Shown piece by piece: positions 1-9,692 of a DNA stretch of 39,390 nt. Each line of letters opens with the position of its first letter. Within the stretch, counting starts at the first letter, position 1. The notes under the pieces were generated by a model. It saw only the letters and a program-made list of their open reading frames with translations. It had not been told where the DNA came from and did not search any database. Made by a program: the position numbers and the translations under genes. This stretch comes from Bacteroidota bacterium (GTDB lineage: Bacteria; Bacteroidota; Bacteroidia; Chitinophagales; Chitinophagaceae). Location of the stretch: the NCBI GenBank assembly GCA_023392575.1, contig JAEVYV010000030.1, forward strand, positions 1 to 39,390. The letters are read 5' to 3'.

Positions 1-978
1 GCCAATACCCGAAACCACCGTGGCCATATCGGATGCCGAATAAACGGTGCCCGACTTGGTGATATCCGAGGAAGTAGCGGTCAGGGGATTGATCTCAAAA
101 AAAGGACAGGCAGGATAGCCTGATCTGGAGCCGCTAAACGCAGCGATTGTCTCTCCTTCTGCGTAAGTTAAGCCTACAAAATCATACGATGAATGAATGT
201 TGCTGATTTTTACGGTATCAACATAGGTACAGGTAATGCTGGCTCCCGTGCCGGTATAACTTCTATAATCCGGTGTAAACAATTTATTGTCCACCACAAA
301 AAACATTTGGCCTGAGGGAGACATAGCCACATCGCCGCTCCCCGGTTTATAAATAACAGCACCTCCGGTCAGGCTTAACCGATCAGCCGGCCCCATTGTC
401 CGCGTAGTAAAGTCTATGGACCTCAGATAAGCCGAATGCGGAACGCCATCCGGTTCACCGGAAAACTCGATGACATAGCTGTTTCCGTTGTTGTCAAAAG
501 CCACACCCAAAAGATCGGCAGGAAAGGAACAAAGCGTATCCAGCCGGGGTGTTGCTGTGGGTTTCGTACCCACCGGCCAGCGCCACACATACGTTCGGGG
601 AACGCTGCCGGAGCCCGAAAAGCTGGATACGGCGGTCCATAAATAATAAATATGATGATCCTTTGGATTAAAGGAAACGCTTGCATAACTGTGCGTAAAA
701 CGTTGGGAGCCGGAACCGGAATTGCCAATCCTAAGTTGCGGGGTGTACCGTGCAACGGGGTTGGATGCCGTAGTATTGGTAATACTTGTCAGGGTATTGG
801 AGGATGCCTGGTAGTCATAAAAATGCACCTGGCCGGTACTGCCCCCGCAAGCCGAGGTGGTACCGATGGCCAACGGATAGCTTTTTGTAGCTGTTTGCGC
901 CCGGGAAACAGAATACATGCTCACAAGCCCGAACAAAAGCAGCCAGAACCTGGCCCTTTGTTTTCTTCTACTTTTCAT
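1..978 (-). CDS. Secreted protein, probable beta-propeller-like, 3' end outside window (partial)
   Basis: An open frame of 326 codons runs from an ATG at 978 to the left edge without a stop, so the C-terminus is missing. The N-terminus is a clear signal peptide: a basic MKSRRKQRAR start, a hydrophobic WLLLFGLVSMYSV core and a likely cleavage after SRAQ near residue 28. The mature part is rich in Ser, Thr, Gly and aromatic residues, with repeated stretches such as LLGVAFDNNGNSYVIEF and GDVAMSPSGQMFFVVDN. These resemble blades of SMP-30 or WD40-like propellers in secreted Bacteroidota proteins, but no catalytic motif is visible. The missing C-terminus would probably hold a T9SS sorting domain like those of its neighbours, which is inference only. 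A -7-like box lies about 40 bases upstream. The frame is certain; the function is not known. Confidence 0.8.
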   Translation of the reverse strand, partial: MKSRRKQRARFWLLLFGLVSMYSVSRAQTATKSYPLAIGTTSACGGSTGQVHFYDYQASSNTLTSITNTTASNPVARYTPQLRIGNSGSGSQRFTHSYASVSFNPKDHHIYYLWTAVSSFSGSGSVPRTYVWRWPVGTKPTATPRLDTLCSFPADLLGVAFDNNGNSYVIEFSGEPDGVPHSAYLRSIDFTTRTMGPADRLSLTGGAVIYKPGSGDVAMSPSGQMFFVVDNKLFTPDYRSYTGTGASITCTYVDTVKISNIHSSYDFVGLTYAEGETIAAFSGSRSGYPACPFFEINPLTATSSDITKSGTVYSASDMATVVSGIG

Positions 979-1018
979 AGTGGATGGATTATTGGTTTCA
1001 TAAAAGGGTTGGATGTTG

Positions 1019-1026
1019 CAAATGTA
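1019..1026 (-). promoter_or_regulatory. Candidate -7 promoter element
   Basis: On the minus strand this reads TACATTTG, an exact match to the Bacteroidetes TAnnTTTG -7 consensus. It would place the transcript start about 34 bases before the ATG at 978. No good TTG -33 box lies at the usual 19-21 base spacing; the nearest TTTG is 26 bases away, so support is partial. Confidence 0.35.
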
Positions 1027-1563
1027 TTATTGAAGAATAATGAAGGGTTTTACAAATCGTTGTCCCCCGGAAACTGCCCGTCCATTCCGGTACTTTCCCG
1101 TCTGCAGTCTGCCAAGCGGCATCCCTATCCGGTTGCCGGCATCAACCGCCTTGCCCGGCCAGCTCTCCGGCATGTATGTCATCGCTGACCGGATTAGAGC
1201 CCAGGATCATGGCATCTTAGTGATTGCGCCGGGTATTCAAATGCCGGCCGCGGCGCCTCCACTAACCACCCGGCAAAACGGATACTTACTGGTGCAACCG
1301 CTCAACTCATTAAGATTGAATGCTGCAAAACAGAAGGAAGGAGAAAAGAAGCGTAAAGGTTTCATCATAGAGTTTTCAATTATGCGCCTTAAAACTAGGG
1401 AGAACAGCCCTGGAAATGGGACACACGGGTCTCTTTTCCCCACTGGAAAGGGAAACCCCTTAGCACAGGATGAATGCTTTTCGCTATCACTTAAAAGAAA
1501 AACCTTTACAGCGCCACTACCAATTTTGCGGACGGCGAACTTTAAAATCGTTGCGGGTGTACC

Positions 1564-1596
1564 TAAAAAAAGAACCCCTCCGAATCGGAGGGGTTC
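1564..1596 (-). terminator. Rho-independent terminator of the sugar-dehydrogenase-like gene
   Basis: A perfect 11-bp stem (1572-1582 pairing with 1586-1596) has a 3-base loop. On the minus strand it is followed by seven Ts (1565-1571). It lies about 30 bases after the stop at 1627, the expected position for ending that transcript. Confidence 0.85.
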
Positions 1597-1626
1597 CTGT
1601 CTTCAATGCGCTATTCTGTTTACAAC

Positions 1627-4600
1627 CTAGAACTTGATCACATTTTGAGAGGTCAGTATGGTATTGTTTGCCCCGGTGATCCGGACCAGATAGGACTGGG
1701 CGGGCCATGACCTGGAGCTGACTTCCAGTTCATGCGTGCCCCGGCCAACAAACCTGGACTCTTTATGAACGGTACGGCCGTTCATGTCCGTAACATGGAT
1801 CTGCACCTGTTCGGCCTTCGACAATGTCACTCTGATTTTCAAAACATCGTGTATGGGATTGGGATACAGAAGAACGGTGTGAGCCGAAGGCTTCAACTCG
1901 ATGATGACAATCTTACTGTATGTAAAGTCGCCATTCAGGTCAACCTGCTTCAAGCGGTAATACAAGGTGCTAACAGATTGATGGGCTGCTGCATGATCGA
2001 TGTAATTATATTTCTGCGCCCCCGTGCTGTTGCCGGCTGCTGCCACCGTGCCTATGCTATTGAAGCTGCTTCCGTCTGTGCTTCTTTCCACCACGAAATG
2101 CGAGGTATTGGTTTCGTTAGCCGTCTCCCATTGCAGCAGCGTGGCATTGTTTTGCAGCACTCCTGTAAACGACAACAGTTTCAGAGGAAGCGCTACATAC
2201 CCGGCACTTCCGAAATAAAATGAGGAGAATGAGTTGATTTTTGCCTGCAGCACATAGCCGTTGCCATGTGCATCGGCATAGAGGGGCGTTATTTTACTGG
2301 CCGGGCCTTGAATGCGGGACCCGCAGGCATCGTCGTTTTTGAAAATAGCCAGGTTGCCGATGGCGCTGACCCCACTCACTACTCCTTTTGAGTTTTTGGC
2401 GCTGCTCAGGGCCGCAAACTCGGTTTGGGTAATATAAAGCCGCACGTCAACCGGCGAGGTGGGCTGCACCTGGGGCGTAATGGTAAGATTGCGGTCTAAA
2501 TACAGGCTGTTGGCGCCGTCTTCCCGTACAGTGCCCGTATGCGTATAAAACGCCGAAGTGACCACGCCCAGGTTGTTTCCGTTGGCCTTAATTTCGGCGA
2601 GTATATTTCCATCAGGGCCCGTAATGGGCACCCAGAGGTAGTTGTTTGTACCATCAATAGTAATGGGGGTGCCGGCTGTTACGACCTTGGGGGTGCCGGT
2701 AGTGACATCAATGGAGGTAGGGATGGTGCTTTTCCCGCCCTTATCCGCATAACCCAAGAAGGTATATTTTATCAAACAGTCGGGACAAGCTGGTGTAACC
2801 GGCGGGTTACCATCGGTAGCGGCAGAAGCAGCGTTTCTATCCATAATTATGTAGATGTCTCTGCCATTGGGGCCAAAAGCTATATCCCGGTAACGGTTTT
2901 TGCTTTGCAGATAGGTAATAGTATCCGTTGTATTTCCAATAGAACGACCGCTCGGTAAAGTAGTGGTTCCACCGGGGCCAAGCTTCAGTCTTATTAAGCG
3001 ACCCCATTTCAATCCGGCTGCCACCAATGATCCTTTCCAACCCGGAATATTTGGTTTCGTATAAATATCTAACCCCGACCACCCTTCGGAAGGCCATTGG
3101 CTGTTGGGGGGAGCATTCTTCCAGATATATTTGACGGACTGGGCATTTGACGGATCTGTGGATCCGGGGTAAGCGGAAAAGATAGGATCCATGTATTCAC
3201 CGAAACCCATGGCGTTTATTTCATTTCTGCGGGTCGTTTCATTGCCAATCGGCGGACAAGAAGAATTGCCCGAGTTCTTTGTAAACGGGGCGCCGGCCGA
3301 AATGCTTGTGTTGGTGCTTGCAGTGGTTGTTCCATTATAATTGCCATCTGAATAGTGTCCAATAACCAACGGATGCCCATAGTTTTTAAAGCCTTGCAGA
3401 ATATTGAGTTCATCATCGCTATATGGCCCATGCGAGGTGCCATATAAAATACCCGTGCTGGAGTCGTAGGCAAATCCCTGGTTGTTCCGTTGTCCGATAT
3501 TCCAGACAGCACTCTGCTTTCCCAGTAGTGTATTGTAGGGATTGTCATTAGGTATCCATCGGTCCCATGTTCCTGCATCGGTGTCTGGCTCAAGATTAAA
3601 TCTTAGTATTTTACCTTCATAAGAGTCGGGAACTTGAGACTTTATCGGGCGGGGTATATTATTCCCCTGTCCTGCTCCCATATCGCCGGAAGCATAAAAA
3701 AGATAGGGAGTTCCTCCCGGACTAGCCGGGGCTATAATCATTCGCTGTGAATTATGGTCATCACTACCCGGCAGGGTATCACAAAGAGATACCGGGGAGG
3801 TCAATTTATTTTGAACAGGATCATAGGTAAACCGTACCAGTCGGTTGGTAAAGTAATACGTAGACTGCTGAGAGTAGATATAAGAGATGTATACCCAGTT
3901 CTTTTCATTAGCGGTTCCATCAAGAAAGTTGGGATGCAACGCTAATCCCGCCAGGCCGCCCTGAGCTCCCGCTCCGTTATTAAACTGACAGTTAAAGCTA
4001 CGGTCAGCAACAGGAAGAAATGTACTGTTTTGCGAAATATCAAGCACCGTGGTTGGGGCTCCTGTGTTGGGGTGAAACTTGTAAACCCTGTAATTTTTTG
4101 AATCTGTTACCCACAAATAATCATCAGGCCCGTAAGTAATTTCCCAGGGATTGTTCATATTGCCCGCACCTGAAAGCACTGTCCTGGAAAATACTTCATT
4201 CATACGGCCTGCTTTCGTAAAAAGATCGGTTACACAAATGTCGAATGTATGATTAGTACCTATTGCAGTTGAAATATTTTTATGGATTCTTATATAATAA
4301 GTATTTCCTTCTGTCAGGGGTTTGGTAAGCAATGGAGTTAGCGTGGGTCCGGTGCCACAAGCTATTTCTGTAAAAGCACCACATGAACCAGATAACAATT
4401 GAATCCTTATGTTATTTACCCCTCCCCAGCCGCTTCCCGGGTTGCTTACGGTAATGGTTGGGTTCTTGGTTTTAGCAACAAACTTATACCATACGTCCGC
4501 AGCATTATTTGTATGAGAACAAGAAGATGTAATTGTGTATGCTTGGCTAGCAGCCCCTGTCAGCGTTTGATTTGTAAGTTGGCTTGTTCCTGCAACACAG

Positions 4601-5382
4601 GCAGAATCGGTTGTAATCAATCTCGCATTGGCGCATAAATCATTGGCGGGTGGAGCCAACTCATACCATGAAATTATGCTTGTCCGTGTATTTTGACTTG
4701 AAGACTGAGTTTGTGATACATTCGCAACTGCGCCGGCAGTTGTGCGAATATTATATGCAGCTGTATGAGATTGACCACTGTTTGCTGTATTCCTGTATTG
4801 ATTAGCCAATCCGGTTTTGATCCATCCCGCACCGTTTAATGCTCCCCAGGTATTAGCAGCAGGGCTAGCCCAGAAAGCCATGGTAACGGTATTAGGAACT
4901 GTGGTTGTTAACCCGGTGATAGAGACTGCAGGATTTGTAGCTGCTGAATTTGCAGCTGCCACATGTATATCCCATAAACTACTGCTGCTGGTAGGCCGGT
5001 ACACATACATGATAGCTGATAAAGGATTGGTGCCATTACCGCCCGTAACAGAAGGATTTGCCGCCCAGGTCCCATTATAGCGGCACCAGAATATAGCAAA
5101 GGTTTGATTGCCTCCGCCAGCAGGCGCAGTTCCAGTAAACCAGGCCTGACCACCTGTTGTTGAAATAGATAATGTTACTCCTGTGCCTCTGTAATGGGCA
5201 TAAATAATAACTAAATCACCCGCAACCATCGATGCAGGCGGTGCTACGGCAGCTGTAGCGGTTGTTTGTGCTCCGTTATCTGACGGGCTACTTGATACAC
5301 CAAAAAAAGATGGCTGCGCCAATAAATGATCCGAAATACAAAAAATAAAAAAGAAGGTAAGTAAAGCAGATAGTTTTGTCAT
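1627..5382 (-). CDS. Giant T9SS-secreted protein with PQQ-dependent glucose/sorbosone dehydrogenase-like propeller
   Basis: The 1251-residue protein has a signal peptide ending near LLAQ (residue 23). Residues 24-245 form a module shared with the divergent neighbour. Residues about 246-387 form a Cys-containing PPC-like module (PANDLCANA, then DVWYKFVAKT). Residues about 390-900 match the glucose/sorbosone dehydrogenase (GSDH) six-blade propeller family: an opening block NPWEITYGPDDYLWVTD, a DDHNSQR segment at the usual catalytic His position, QRNNQGFAYD, and DELNILQGFKNYGHP, which in that family carries PQQ- and calcium-binding residues. From about 1065 comes an LLSFTG...STDG module, then a type A T9SS sorting domain (YPNPIHDVLKI to the end). 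Family knowledge suggests periplasmic or cell-surface oxidation of a sugar or related alcohol with PQQ; substrate and activity are not shown. A terminator follows the stop and a promoter candidate precedes the start. Confidence 0.88.
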   Translation of the reverse strand: MTKLSALLTFFFIFCISDHLLAQPSFFGVSSSPSDNGAQTTATAAVAPPASMVAGDLVIIYAHYRGTGVTLSISTTGGQAWFTGTAPAGGGNQTFAIFWCRYNGTWAANPSVTGGNGTNPLSAIMYVYRPTSSSSLWDIHVAAANSAATNPAVSITGLTTTVPNTVTMAFWASPAANTWGALNGAGWIKTGLANQYRNTANSGQSHTAAYNIRTTAGAVANVSQTQSSSQNTRTSIISWYELAPPANDLCANARLITTDSACVAGTSQLTNQTLTGAASQAYTITSSCSHTNNAADVWYKFVAKTKNPTITVSNPGSGWGGVNNIRIQLLSGSCGAFTEIACGTGPTLTPLLTKPLTEGNTYYIRIHKNISTAIGTNHTFDICVTDLFTKAGRMNEVFSRTVLSGAGNMNNPWEITYGPDDYLWVTDSKNYRVYKFHPNTGAPTTVLDISQNSTFLPVADRSFNCQFNNGAGAQGGLAGLALHPNFLDGTANEKNWVYISYIYSQQSTYYFTNRLVRFTYDPVQNKLTSPVSLCDTLPGSDDHNSQRMIIAPASPGGTPYLFYASGDMGAGQGNNIPRPIKSQVPDSYEGKILRFNLEPDTDAGTWDRWIPNDNPYNTLLGKQSAVWNIGQRNNQGFAYDSSTGILYGTSHGPYSDDELNILQGFKNYGHPLVIGHYSDGNYNGTTTASTNTSISAGAPFTKNSGNSSCPPIGNETTRRNEINAMGFGEYMDPIFSAYPGSTDPSNAQSVKYIWKNAPPNSQWPSEGWSGLDIYTKPNIPGWKGSLVAAGLKWGRLIRLKLGPGGTTTLPSGRSIGNTTDTITYLQSKNRYRDIAFGPNGRDIYIIMDRNAASAATDGNPPVTPACPDCLIKYTFLGYADKGGKSTIPTSIDVTTGTPKVVTAGTPITIDGTNNYLWVPITGPDGNILAEIKANGNNLGVVTSAFYTHTGTVREDGANSLYLDRNLTITPQVQPTSPVDVRLYITQTEFAALSSAKNSKGVVSGVSAIGNLAIFKNDDACGSRIQGPASKITPLYADAHGNGYVLQAKINSFSSFYFGSAGYVALPLKLLSFTGVLQNNATLLQWETANETNTSHFVVERSTDGSSFNSIGTVAAAGNSTGAQKYNYIDHAAAHQSVSTLYYRLKQVDLNGDFTYSKIVIIELKPSAHTVLLYPNPIHDVLKIRVTLSKAEQVQIHVTDMNGRTVHKESRFVGRGTHELEVSSRSWPAQSYLVRITGANNTILTSQNVIKF

Positions 5383-5418
5383 GGTCTTTGAAAGGATTTG
5401 GTAGAAAATATAACCGCG

Positions 5419-5449
5419 TAAAATTAGGGGCTGCCCCGGCTTTATCCAA
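5419..5449 (-). promoter_or_regulatory. Candidate Bacteroidetes-type promoter for the dehydrogenase-like gene
   Basis: On the minus strand TTGG (5446-5449) and TAATTTTA (5419-5426, seven of eight to TAnnTTTG) are separated by 19 bases. This gives a leader of about 30 bases to the ATG at 5382. Bases are AT-rich here, so a chance match is possible. Confidence 0.4.
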
Positions 5450-5544
5450 TAGCAAATCCCCCTGCTCTTCTACAGAAATTACGCAATAACACCTATAGTA
5501 GTTTCCCTATTGCAATAAATGTTTCTACTTAATATCTTCGCCCA

Positions 5545-5577
5545 TTGCCTGTGGATATTTTTTACTGAATATATTTA
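5545..5577 (+). promoter_or_regulatory. Candidate promoter for the plus-strand giant protein
   Basis: TTG (5545-5547) and TATATTTA (5570-5577, seven of eight to TAnnTTTG) are 22 bases apart. They lie about 55 bases before the ATG at 5633, back to back with the minus-strand promoter candidate at 5419-5449. The spacing is slightly long, so this is tentative. Confidence 0.3.
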
Positions 5578-5632
5578 CAAGCAGGTCTTAATCCTTTAAT
5601 GATCTAAATCGATAGAAAAACCAAAACCCGCT

Positions 5633-8600
5633 ATGAAATGCTATTCCATACTCCGAACCTTGATTCGGGTAAGCCCCGTTTTATTGTTACCGTTAAATTC
5701 CTTCGCACAAACCTTCTTTGGTGTGGCTAGCAACCCGGCAGACGGCGGATCAGTAACTACGACCTCCGTCACCATTACACCTCCGGCCGGTACACAGCCC
5801 GGCGACCTGGTTGTTGTTTATGCGCATTACAGAAGTAACAATAGAAACCTGAGTATTTCAGGTGGCGGACAAACATGGACCAGTGAAAATCAGTTTAACA
5901 ATGGGAATCAAAGAACCTGCATTTTTTGGTGCGTGATCAGCGGGACATTGGGAAGCCCTACAGTTACCCAGTCAGGTACAGCAGGAGCGCCTTTAACGGC
6001 TGTAATGTATGTGTTTCGCCCCACGGCAAGCACAAATACATGGGTAAAACACGTTGGGCCAAACAATGGAAATGCATCTACCGCCATAATTAACATTGCA
6101 GGAATAACAAACACTGTTCCCAATACGGTGACAATGGCCTTCTGGGGAAGCCAGGATGATGTTACCTGGGGAAACTTAACGGGTGCAGGGTGGAATAAAC
6201 CTGCAACCAACCAATACAGAAATATGGGGGGCGGTGGCAACGGCGATGAGCAATCACACACCGGCGCTTACAATATACAGGCATCAGCAGCTACCATTCC
6301 CGCTGTATCACAAACGCAAAGCGCAAACATCGCTACTGCTACGAGTATTATGTCTTGGGCGGAAATTGTGCCTCCACCAGCCAACGACCTTTGCGCCAAC
6401 TCCATTCTCTTAACTTCTTCGACCTCCTGTGTGCCAACAACAGGCAATATCAATGGCGCTACGCTGAGTACGACAAATATCAGCGCCCCCAATTGCGCCA
6501 CCGGGGTTACAGGCGATGTTTGGTACCGTTTTGTGGCCCAAACCGCTAACCCCACGATTACGCTTGGCAACCTCAGTGCTGGTTTTACCAACCCCGGAAT
6601 GCAATTGCTGTCCAACAACTGTGGTGGCACATTTACTTCACTTTTTTGCGGCACCACGTCCATCGCCGCGAATAACTTAACCCCCGGAACAACTTACTTA
6701 ATCAGAGTATATTCAACCAGCGCTTCCATTACAGGCAATGCCGATTTTGATATATGCATAACAGAGACTCCACCACCCGCTCCTTCAAATGACGACTGCG
6801 CCGGCGCCGTTTATTTGCCGATCAATTCAGGTTGTACCAAAGTATGGGGAACCGTAGCTGGTTCAACGGCATCAGGAATGACGGTCTCAAGCGGCTGTAC
6901 GGGAACTTCCGGCTATGATGTATGGTATAAATTTGTTGCAACAACCACCGCCGCTATTAACATCAACACCGCTGACTTTGGCGCCAATTTTACCAACCGG
7001 CGCATCCAGATTTTCAGTGGCAATTGCGGTTCGTTGTCACCAATCAACTGTACCACCAATAACACTCTATCCGTTTCGGGATTAACCGTTGGCAACACCT
7101 ACTATATTCGTTTATTCTCAAGCGATGCTAATGCTCCTCTCGGGTTGGGCGACTATAGTATTTGCCTTTCCACGGCAGCAGCCAATATTGGCCCCCGCTT
7201 TGGTAATAGCTATGTCAACGTGACCAAAAAAACAACCGGCGGCGTAGTTGAGCCTGGCGATATTTTGGAAATACGCATGACCATCAATCATACCTCCGGG
7301 ACTCTTTATAATATGAGGTATCTTGACAGTGTACCTACGAATACACAAATGCTTACAGGTGCCACAGACAGGATATCCGTGATTACCAACGAAGGTATTG
7401 CCATACAGAACTATACCCCTGCAGCGGGTGACGATGCAGCCACCTATATTGCAAATCCTCCCGCCGGAGATTACCAGATAAGAATGAATTTGGGATTTGG
7501 TACTACCACTACGCCTTCTCCTGCGGTTGGAATTCCACCCAATAACTCCACAACAGAATTCGCCTCAGCGACAGGACAGGCAGCCGCCAGCACTAACCTT
7601 CCAAAAGGTGGTGGTGGTATGCTCTTCGCTACCTCATTTCGTGTGCAGGTAACTGGGAATGTAGGCGATACCATTACCCTGGGAGCGGGTAAGTTTATTT
7701 ATAAAACTGCTTCAGGCTCCGGACCAGATATTGTATTAACCGCTACTCCTTATAAAATACTGATCACAAACCCCATGAGCCTTTGCGCCAATGCCACCGG
7801 GGTAAACATGTCGCAGGAATTTGGCGGCACCTTTGGAGAGGGCACAAGTCTTAACCGACCAACCGACCTGGATTTTACCATTCCCGGCTATACCTTTGTT
7901 CAAATTTCGGCCAGTCAGGGCTTAGGCGACGGGCAGTACGCCATTGTAAAGAACATGAGCCCACGCAGCGGAACCAACCGGAACGAGCCCCGTTCTCCTA
8001 GTTCTTCTGTCTACAGAATGCATAACGGTCACTGGGATATTGATGGTGACCATAGCGGCACCAATGACGCCGTGGGAAATATTCCCCTGGCAGATGGAGT
8101 TAATGGTGGTTATATGCTGATGGTAAATGCCGATTATGTGGCCTCCGAAACCTACCGCCAAACCCTGAACAATCTTTGTCCTAACACTTATTACGAGTTC
8201 TCTGCCTGGTTTAGAAATATCTGCCCCACCTGCGGTGCAGATTATCAAACCGGTTCAAATTACACACCCAGACAACCAGGAGTAATGCCTAATCTTACAT
8301 TTGCCCTGGATGGCGTAGACCGTTATAACACCGGTGAAATTTCCTATATGAATGTAAACGGCAACAGCGGGGGCTGGATCAAAAAAGGATTTGTTTTCAT
8401 AACAGGTCCTACCCAAACCAGCGCCACTCTTTCCATTCGCAACAACTCGCAGGGCGGCGGCGGGAACGACTGGGCAATGGATGATATAACCATTGCCACT
8501 TGTCTGCCTGATATGACTTATACACCCACGCTCAACCCAACCGTTTGCATGATGAATGAAATTATTATCAATAACACAGTACGGTCCTATTTCAGCAATT

Positions 8601-9430
8601 ACAACCATTACAAATGGCAAAGAAGCACCGATAACGGCTCTACCTGGTCCGACATTCCGGGACAAACCGGTTCGGCAACACCAACACTGGTAGGGGGCCA
8701 ATGGGAGTTCCCTACGTCCTACCAAGTGCCACCTTCGCACTCTACCCTTGCCAACAATGGCGACCGCTACCGCCTGATCGTGGCCACCACGGCCGCCAAC
8801 CTGAATAGCCCCACCTGTCTGGTTACCGACGGCGTTAGCCAGGTAAACCTTTCGGTGATCGACTGCGGCACCCCACTGAAAACAGACTTGCTGTCCTTTA
8901 ACGGAAAACAATCCAATAACCACTCGGTCCTTTCCTGGACCACTTCCCGTGAAGAACAATCCGTTCGCTTTTTTATCGAAAAAAGCACCGACGGCCTACA
9001 TTTCACCCGCATCGGTACCGTTGACAGTTACAACAACCCGGCGGCAGAAAACAATACCTATTCCTTTACCGATCCGACGGCCCTGACCGGAAAAGCCATG
9101 TACCGCATTGCCCTCAGCAGCAACGCGGTTATCATCAAATATTCCAGAACCATTCAGTTGGGCAGCCCGGTGGAATCGTTTAAAGCCGACATCAAAACCA
9201 ATCCCTTCAGTAGCGATTTGTATTTTGACGTCACCATTGATAAGGATGCAAAAATTGATGTACGTCTGTTGGACGCCACGGGCAACGTGGTGAAGCAAAA
9301 AGCTTATACGGCGCACGCCGGCATCAACAGCTATAGCCTGCAAAACACCCAACCACTTGCTGCGGGTGTATACATCCTGCAGGTACAGTATAAAGACAAA
9401 ATCATAACACATAAAGTGGTCAGGAACTAA
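5633..9430 (+). CDS. Giant T9SS-secreted modular protein, adhesin-like
   Basis: The 1265-residue protein starts with a signal peptide ending near NSFAQ (residue 26). Residues 27-246 align almost column for column with the divergent neighbour: both have TVPNTVTMAF at 161-170, GDLV at the same place, and a YAHYR segment. Two PPC-like Cys modules follow (about 247-378 and 383-515; DVWYRFVAQT and DVWYKFVATT). A DUF11-like stretch (about 520-700, EPGDILEIRMTINHTSG) is next, then a jelly-roll-like module (about 715-960) ending in NDWAMDDITI, a motif common in carbohydrate-binding-like folds. The tail has the LLSFNG...STDG module and a type A T9SS sorting domain ending KVVRN. No catalytic motif is visible, so a surface binding or adhesive role is inferred. 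A hairpin terminator follows the stop. Confidence 0.88.
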   Translation: MKCYSILRTLIRVSPVLLLPLNSFAQTFFGVASNPADGGSVTTTSVTITPPAGTQPGDLVVVYAHYRSNNRNLSISGGGQTWTSENQFNNGNQRTCIFWCVISGTLGSPTVTQSGTAGAPLTAVMYVFRPTASTNTWVKHVGPNNGNASTAIINIAGITNTVPNTVTMAFWGSQDDVTWGNLTGAGWNKPATNQYRNMGGGGNGDEQSHTGAYNIQASAATIPAVSQTQSANIATATSIMSWAEIVPPPANDLCANSILLTSSTSCVPTTGNINGATLSTTNISAPNCATGVTGDVWYRFVAQTANPTITLGNLSAGFTNPGMQLLSNNCGGTFTSLFCGTTSIAANNLTPGTTYLIRVYSTSASITGNADFDICITETPPPAPSNDDCAGAVYLPINSGCTKVWGTVAGSTASGMTVSSGCTGTSGYDVWYKFVATTTAAININTADFGANFTNRRIQIFSGNCGSLSPINCTTNNTLSVSGLTVGNTYYIRLFSSDANAPLGLGDYSICLSTAAANIGPRFGNSYVNVTKKTTGGVVEPGDILEIRMTINHTSGTLYNMRYLDSVPTNTQMLTGATDRISVITNEGIAIQNYTPAAGDDAATYIANPPAGDYQIRMNLGFGTTTTPSPAVGIPPNNSTTEFASATGQAAASTNLPKGGGGMLFATSFRVQVTGNVGDTITLGAGKFIYKTASGSGPDIVLTATPYKILITNPMSLCANATGVNMSQEFGGTFGEGTSLNRPTDLDFTIPGYTFVQISASQGLGDGQYAIVKNMSPRSGTNRNEPRSPSSSVYRMHNGHWDIDGDHSGTNDAVGNIPLADGVNGGYMLMVNADYVASETYRQTLNNLCPNTYYEFSAWFRNICPTCGADYQTGSNYTPRQPGVMPNLTFALDGVDRYNTGEISYMNVNGNSGGWIKKGFVFITGPTQTSATLSIRNNSQGGGGNDWAMDDITIATCLPDMTYTPTLNPTVCMMNEIIINNTVRSYFSNYNHYKWQRSTDNGSTWSDIPGQTGSATPTLVGGQWEFPTSYQVPPSHSTLANNGDRYRLIVATTAANLNSPTCLVTDGVSQVNLSVIDCGTPLKTDLLSFNGKQSNNHSVLSWTTSREEQSVRFFIEKSTDGLHFTRIGTVDSYNNPAAENNTYSFTDPTALTGKAMYRIALSSNAVIIKYSRTIQLGSPVESFKADIKTNPFSSDLYFDVTIDKDAKIDVRLLDATGNVVKQKAYTAHAGINSYSLQNTQPLAAGVYILQVQYKDKIITHKVVRN

Positions 9431-9453
9431 GGCCTCCGGGTCACCCACCATTC

Positions 9454-9485
9454 AAAAATCCATATCTACCGATATGGATTTTTTT
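9454..9485 (+). terminator. Rho-independent terminator after the adhesin-like gene
   Basis: Stem TCCATATC (9459-9466) pairs with GATATGGA (9471-9478) around a four-base loop. A run of seven Ts follows on the plus strand and five As precede the stem. It sits 24 bases after the stop at 9430. Confidence 0.85.
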
Positions 9486-9590
9486 ATTTTGGACGACCCT
9501 TTTAAAACAATTATCCAAGACATTGCCCACCGGCTCCCTCAATCCCTCAACCCAAACCCTGTGAGCCTGCATGGAACGTCCGAAAAAAAC

Positions 9591-9648
9591 TCATTCGCTA
9601 CGCACCATTCACCATTCACTATTCATTTTTCACTTTTCCCTATTCACC
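9591..9648. repeat. Degenerate short tandem repeat (ATTCAC/ATTCACT units)
   Basis: The stretch is built from near-copies of CATTCAC and CATTCACT, changing into TTTTCAC, with few guanines. It lies in the gap upstream of pdxA and has no good reading frame of its own. Similar short degenerate repeat families occur elsewhere in the window (28253-28283, 18147-18191), so this looks like one of several micro-repeat families of this genome. Confidence 0.5.
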
Positions 9649-9692
9649 CAAAACCCAACCGAATTTGGTATTTTTACCCTTCCTAATTCACT

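Larger units (their letters stand above)
979..1626. other. Gene-poor intergenic stretch
   Basis: About 650 bases separate two minus-strand genes. The right end holds the terminator at 1564-1596 and the left end a -7-like box at 1019-1026. Short open frames on both strands here have biased composition, no signal peptide or recognisable domain, and no convincing ribosome-binding site. I see no RNA gene. Confidence 0.5.

Noticed and set aside
1040..1630. Plus-strand frame of 196 codons between the first two genes
   Set aside because: Composition is biased, no signal or domain is present, and it runs across the terminator at 1564-1596; probably chance.
8255..8959. Minus-strand frame of 234 codons inside the adhesin-like gene
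   Set aside because: It is a shadow of the well-supported plus-strand gene; no domain is recognisable.
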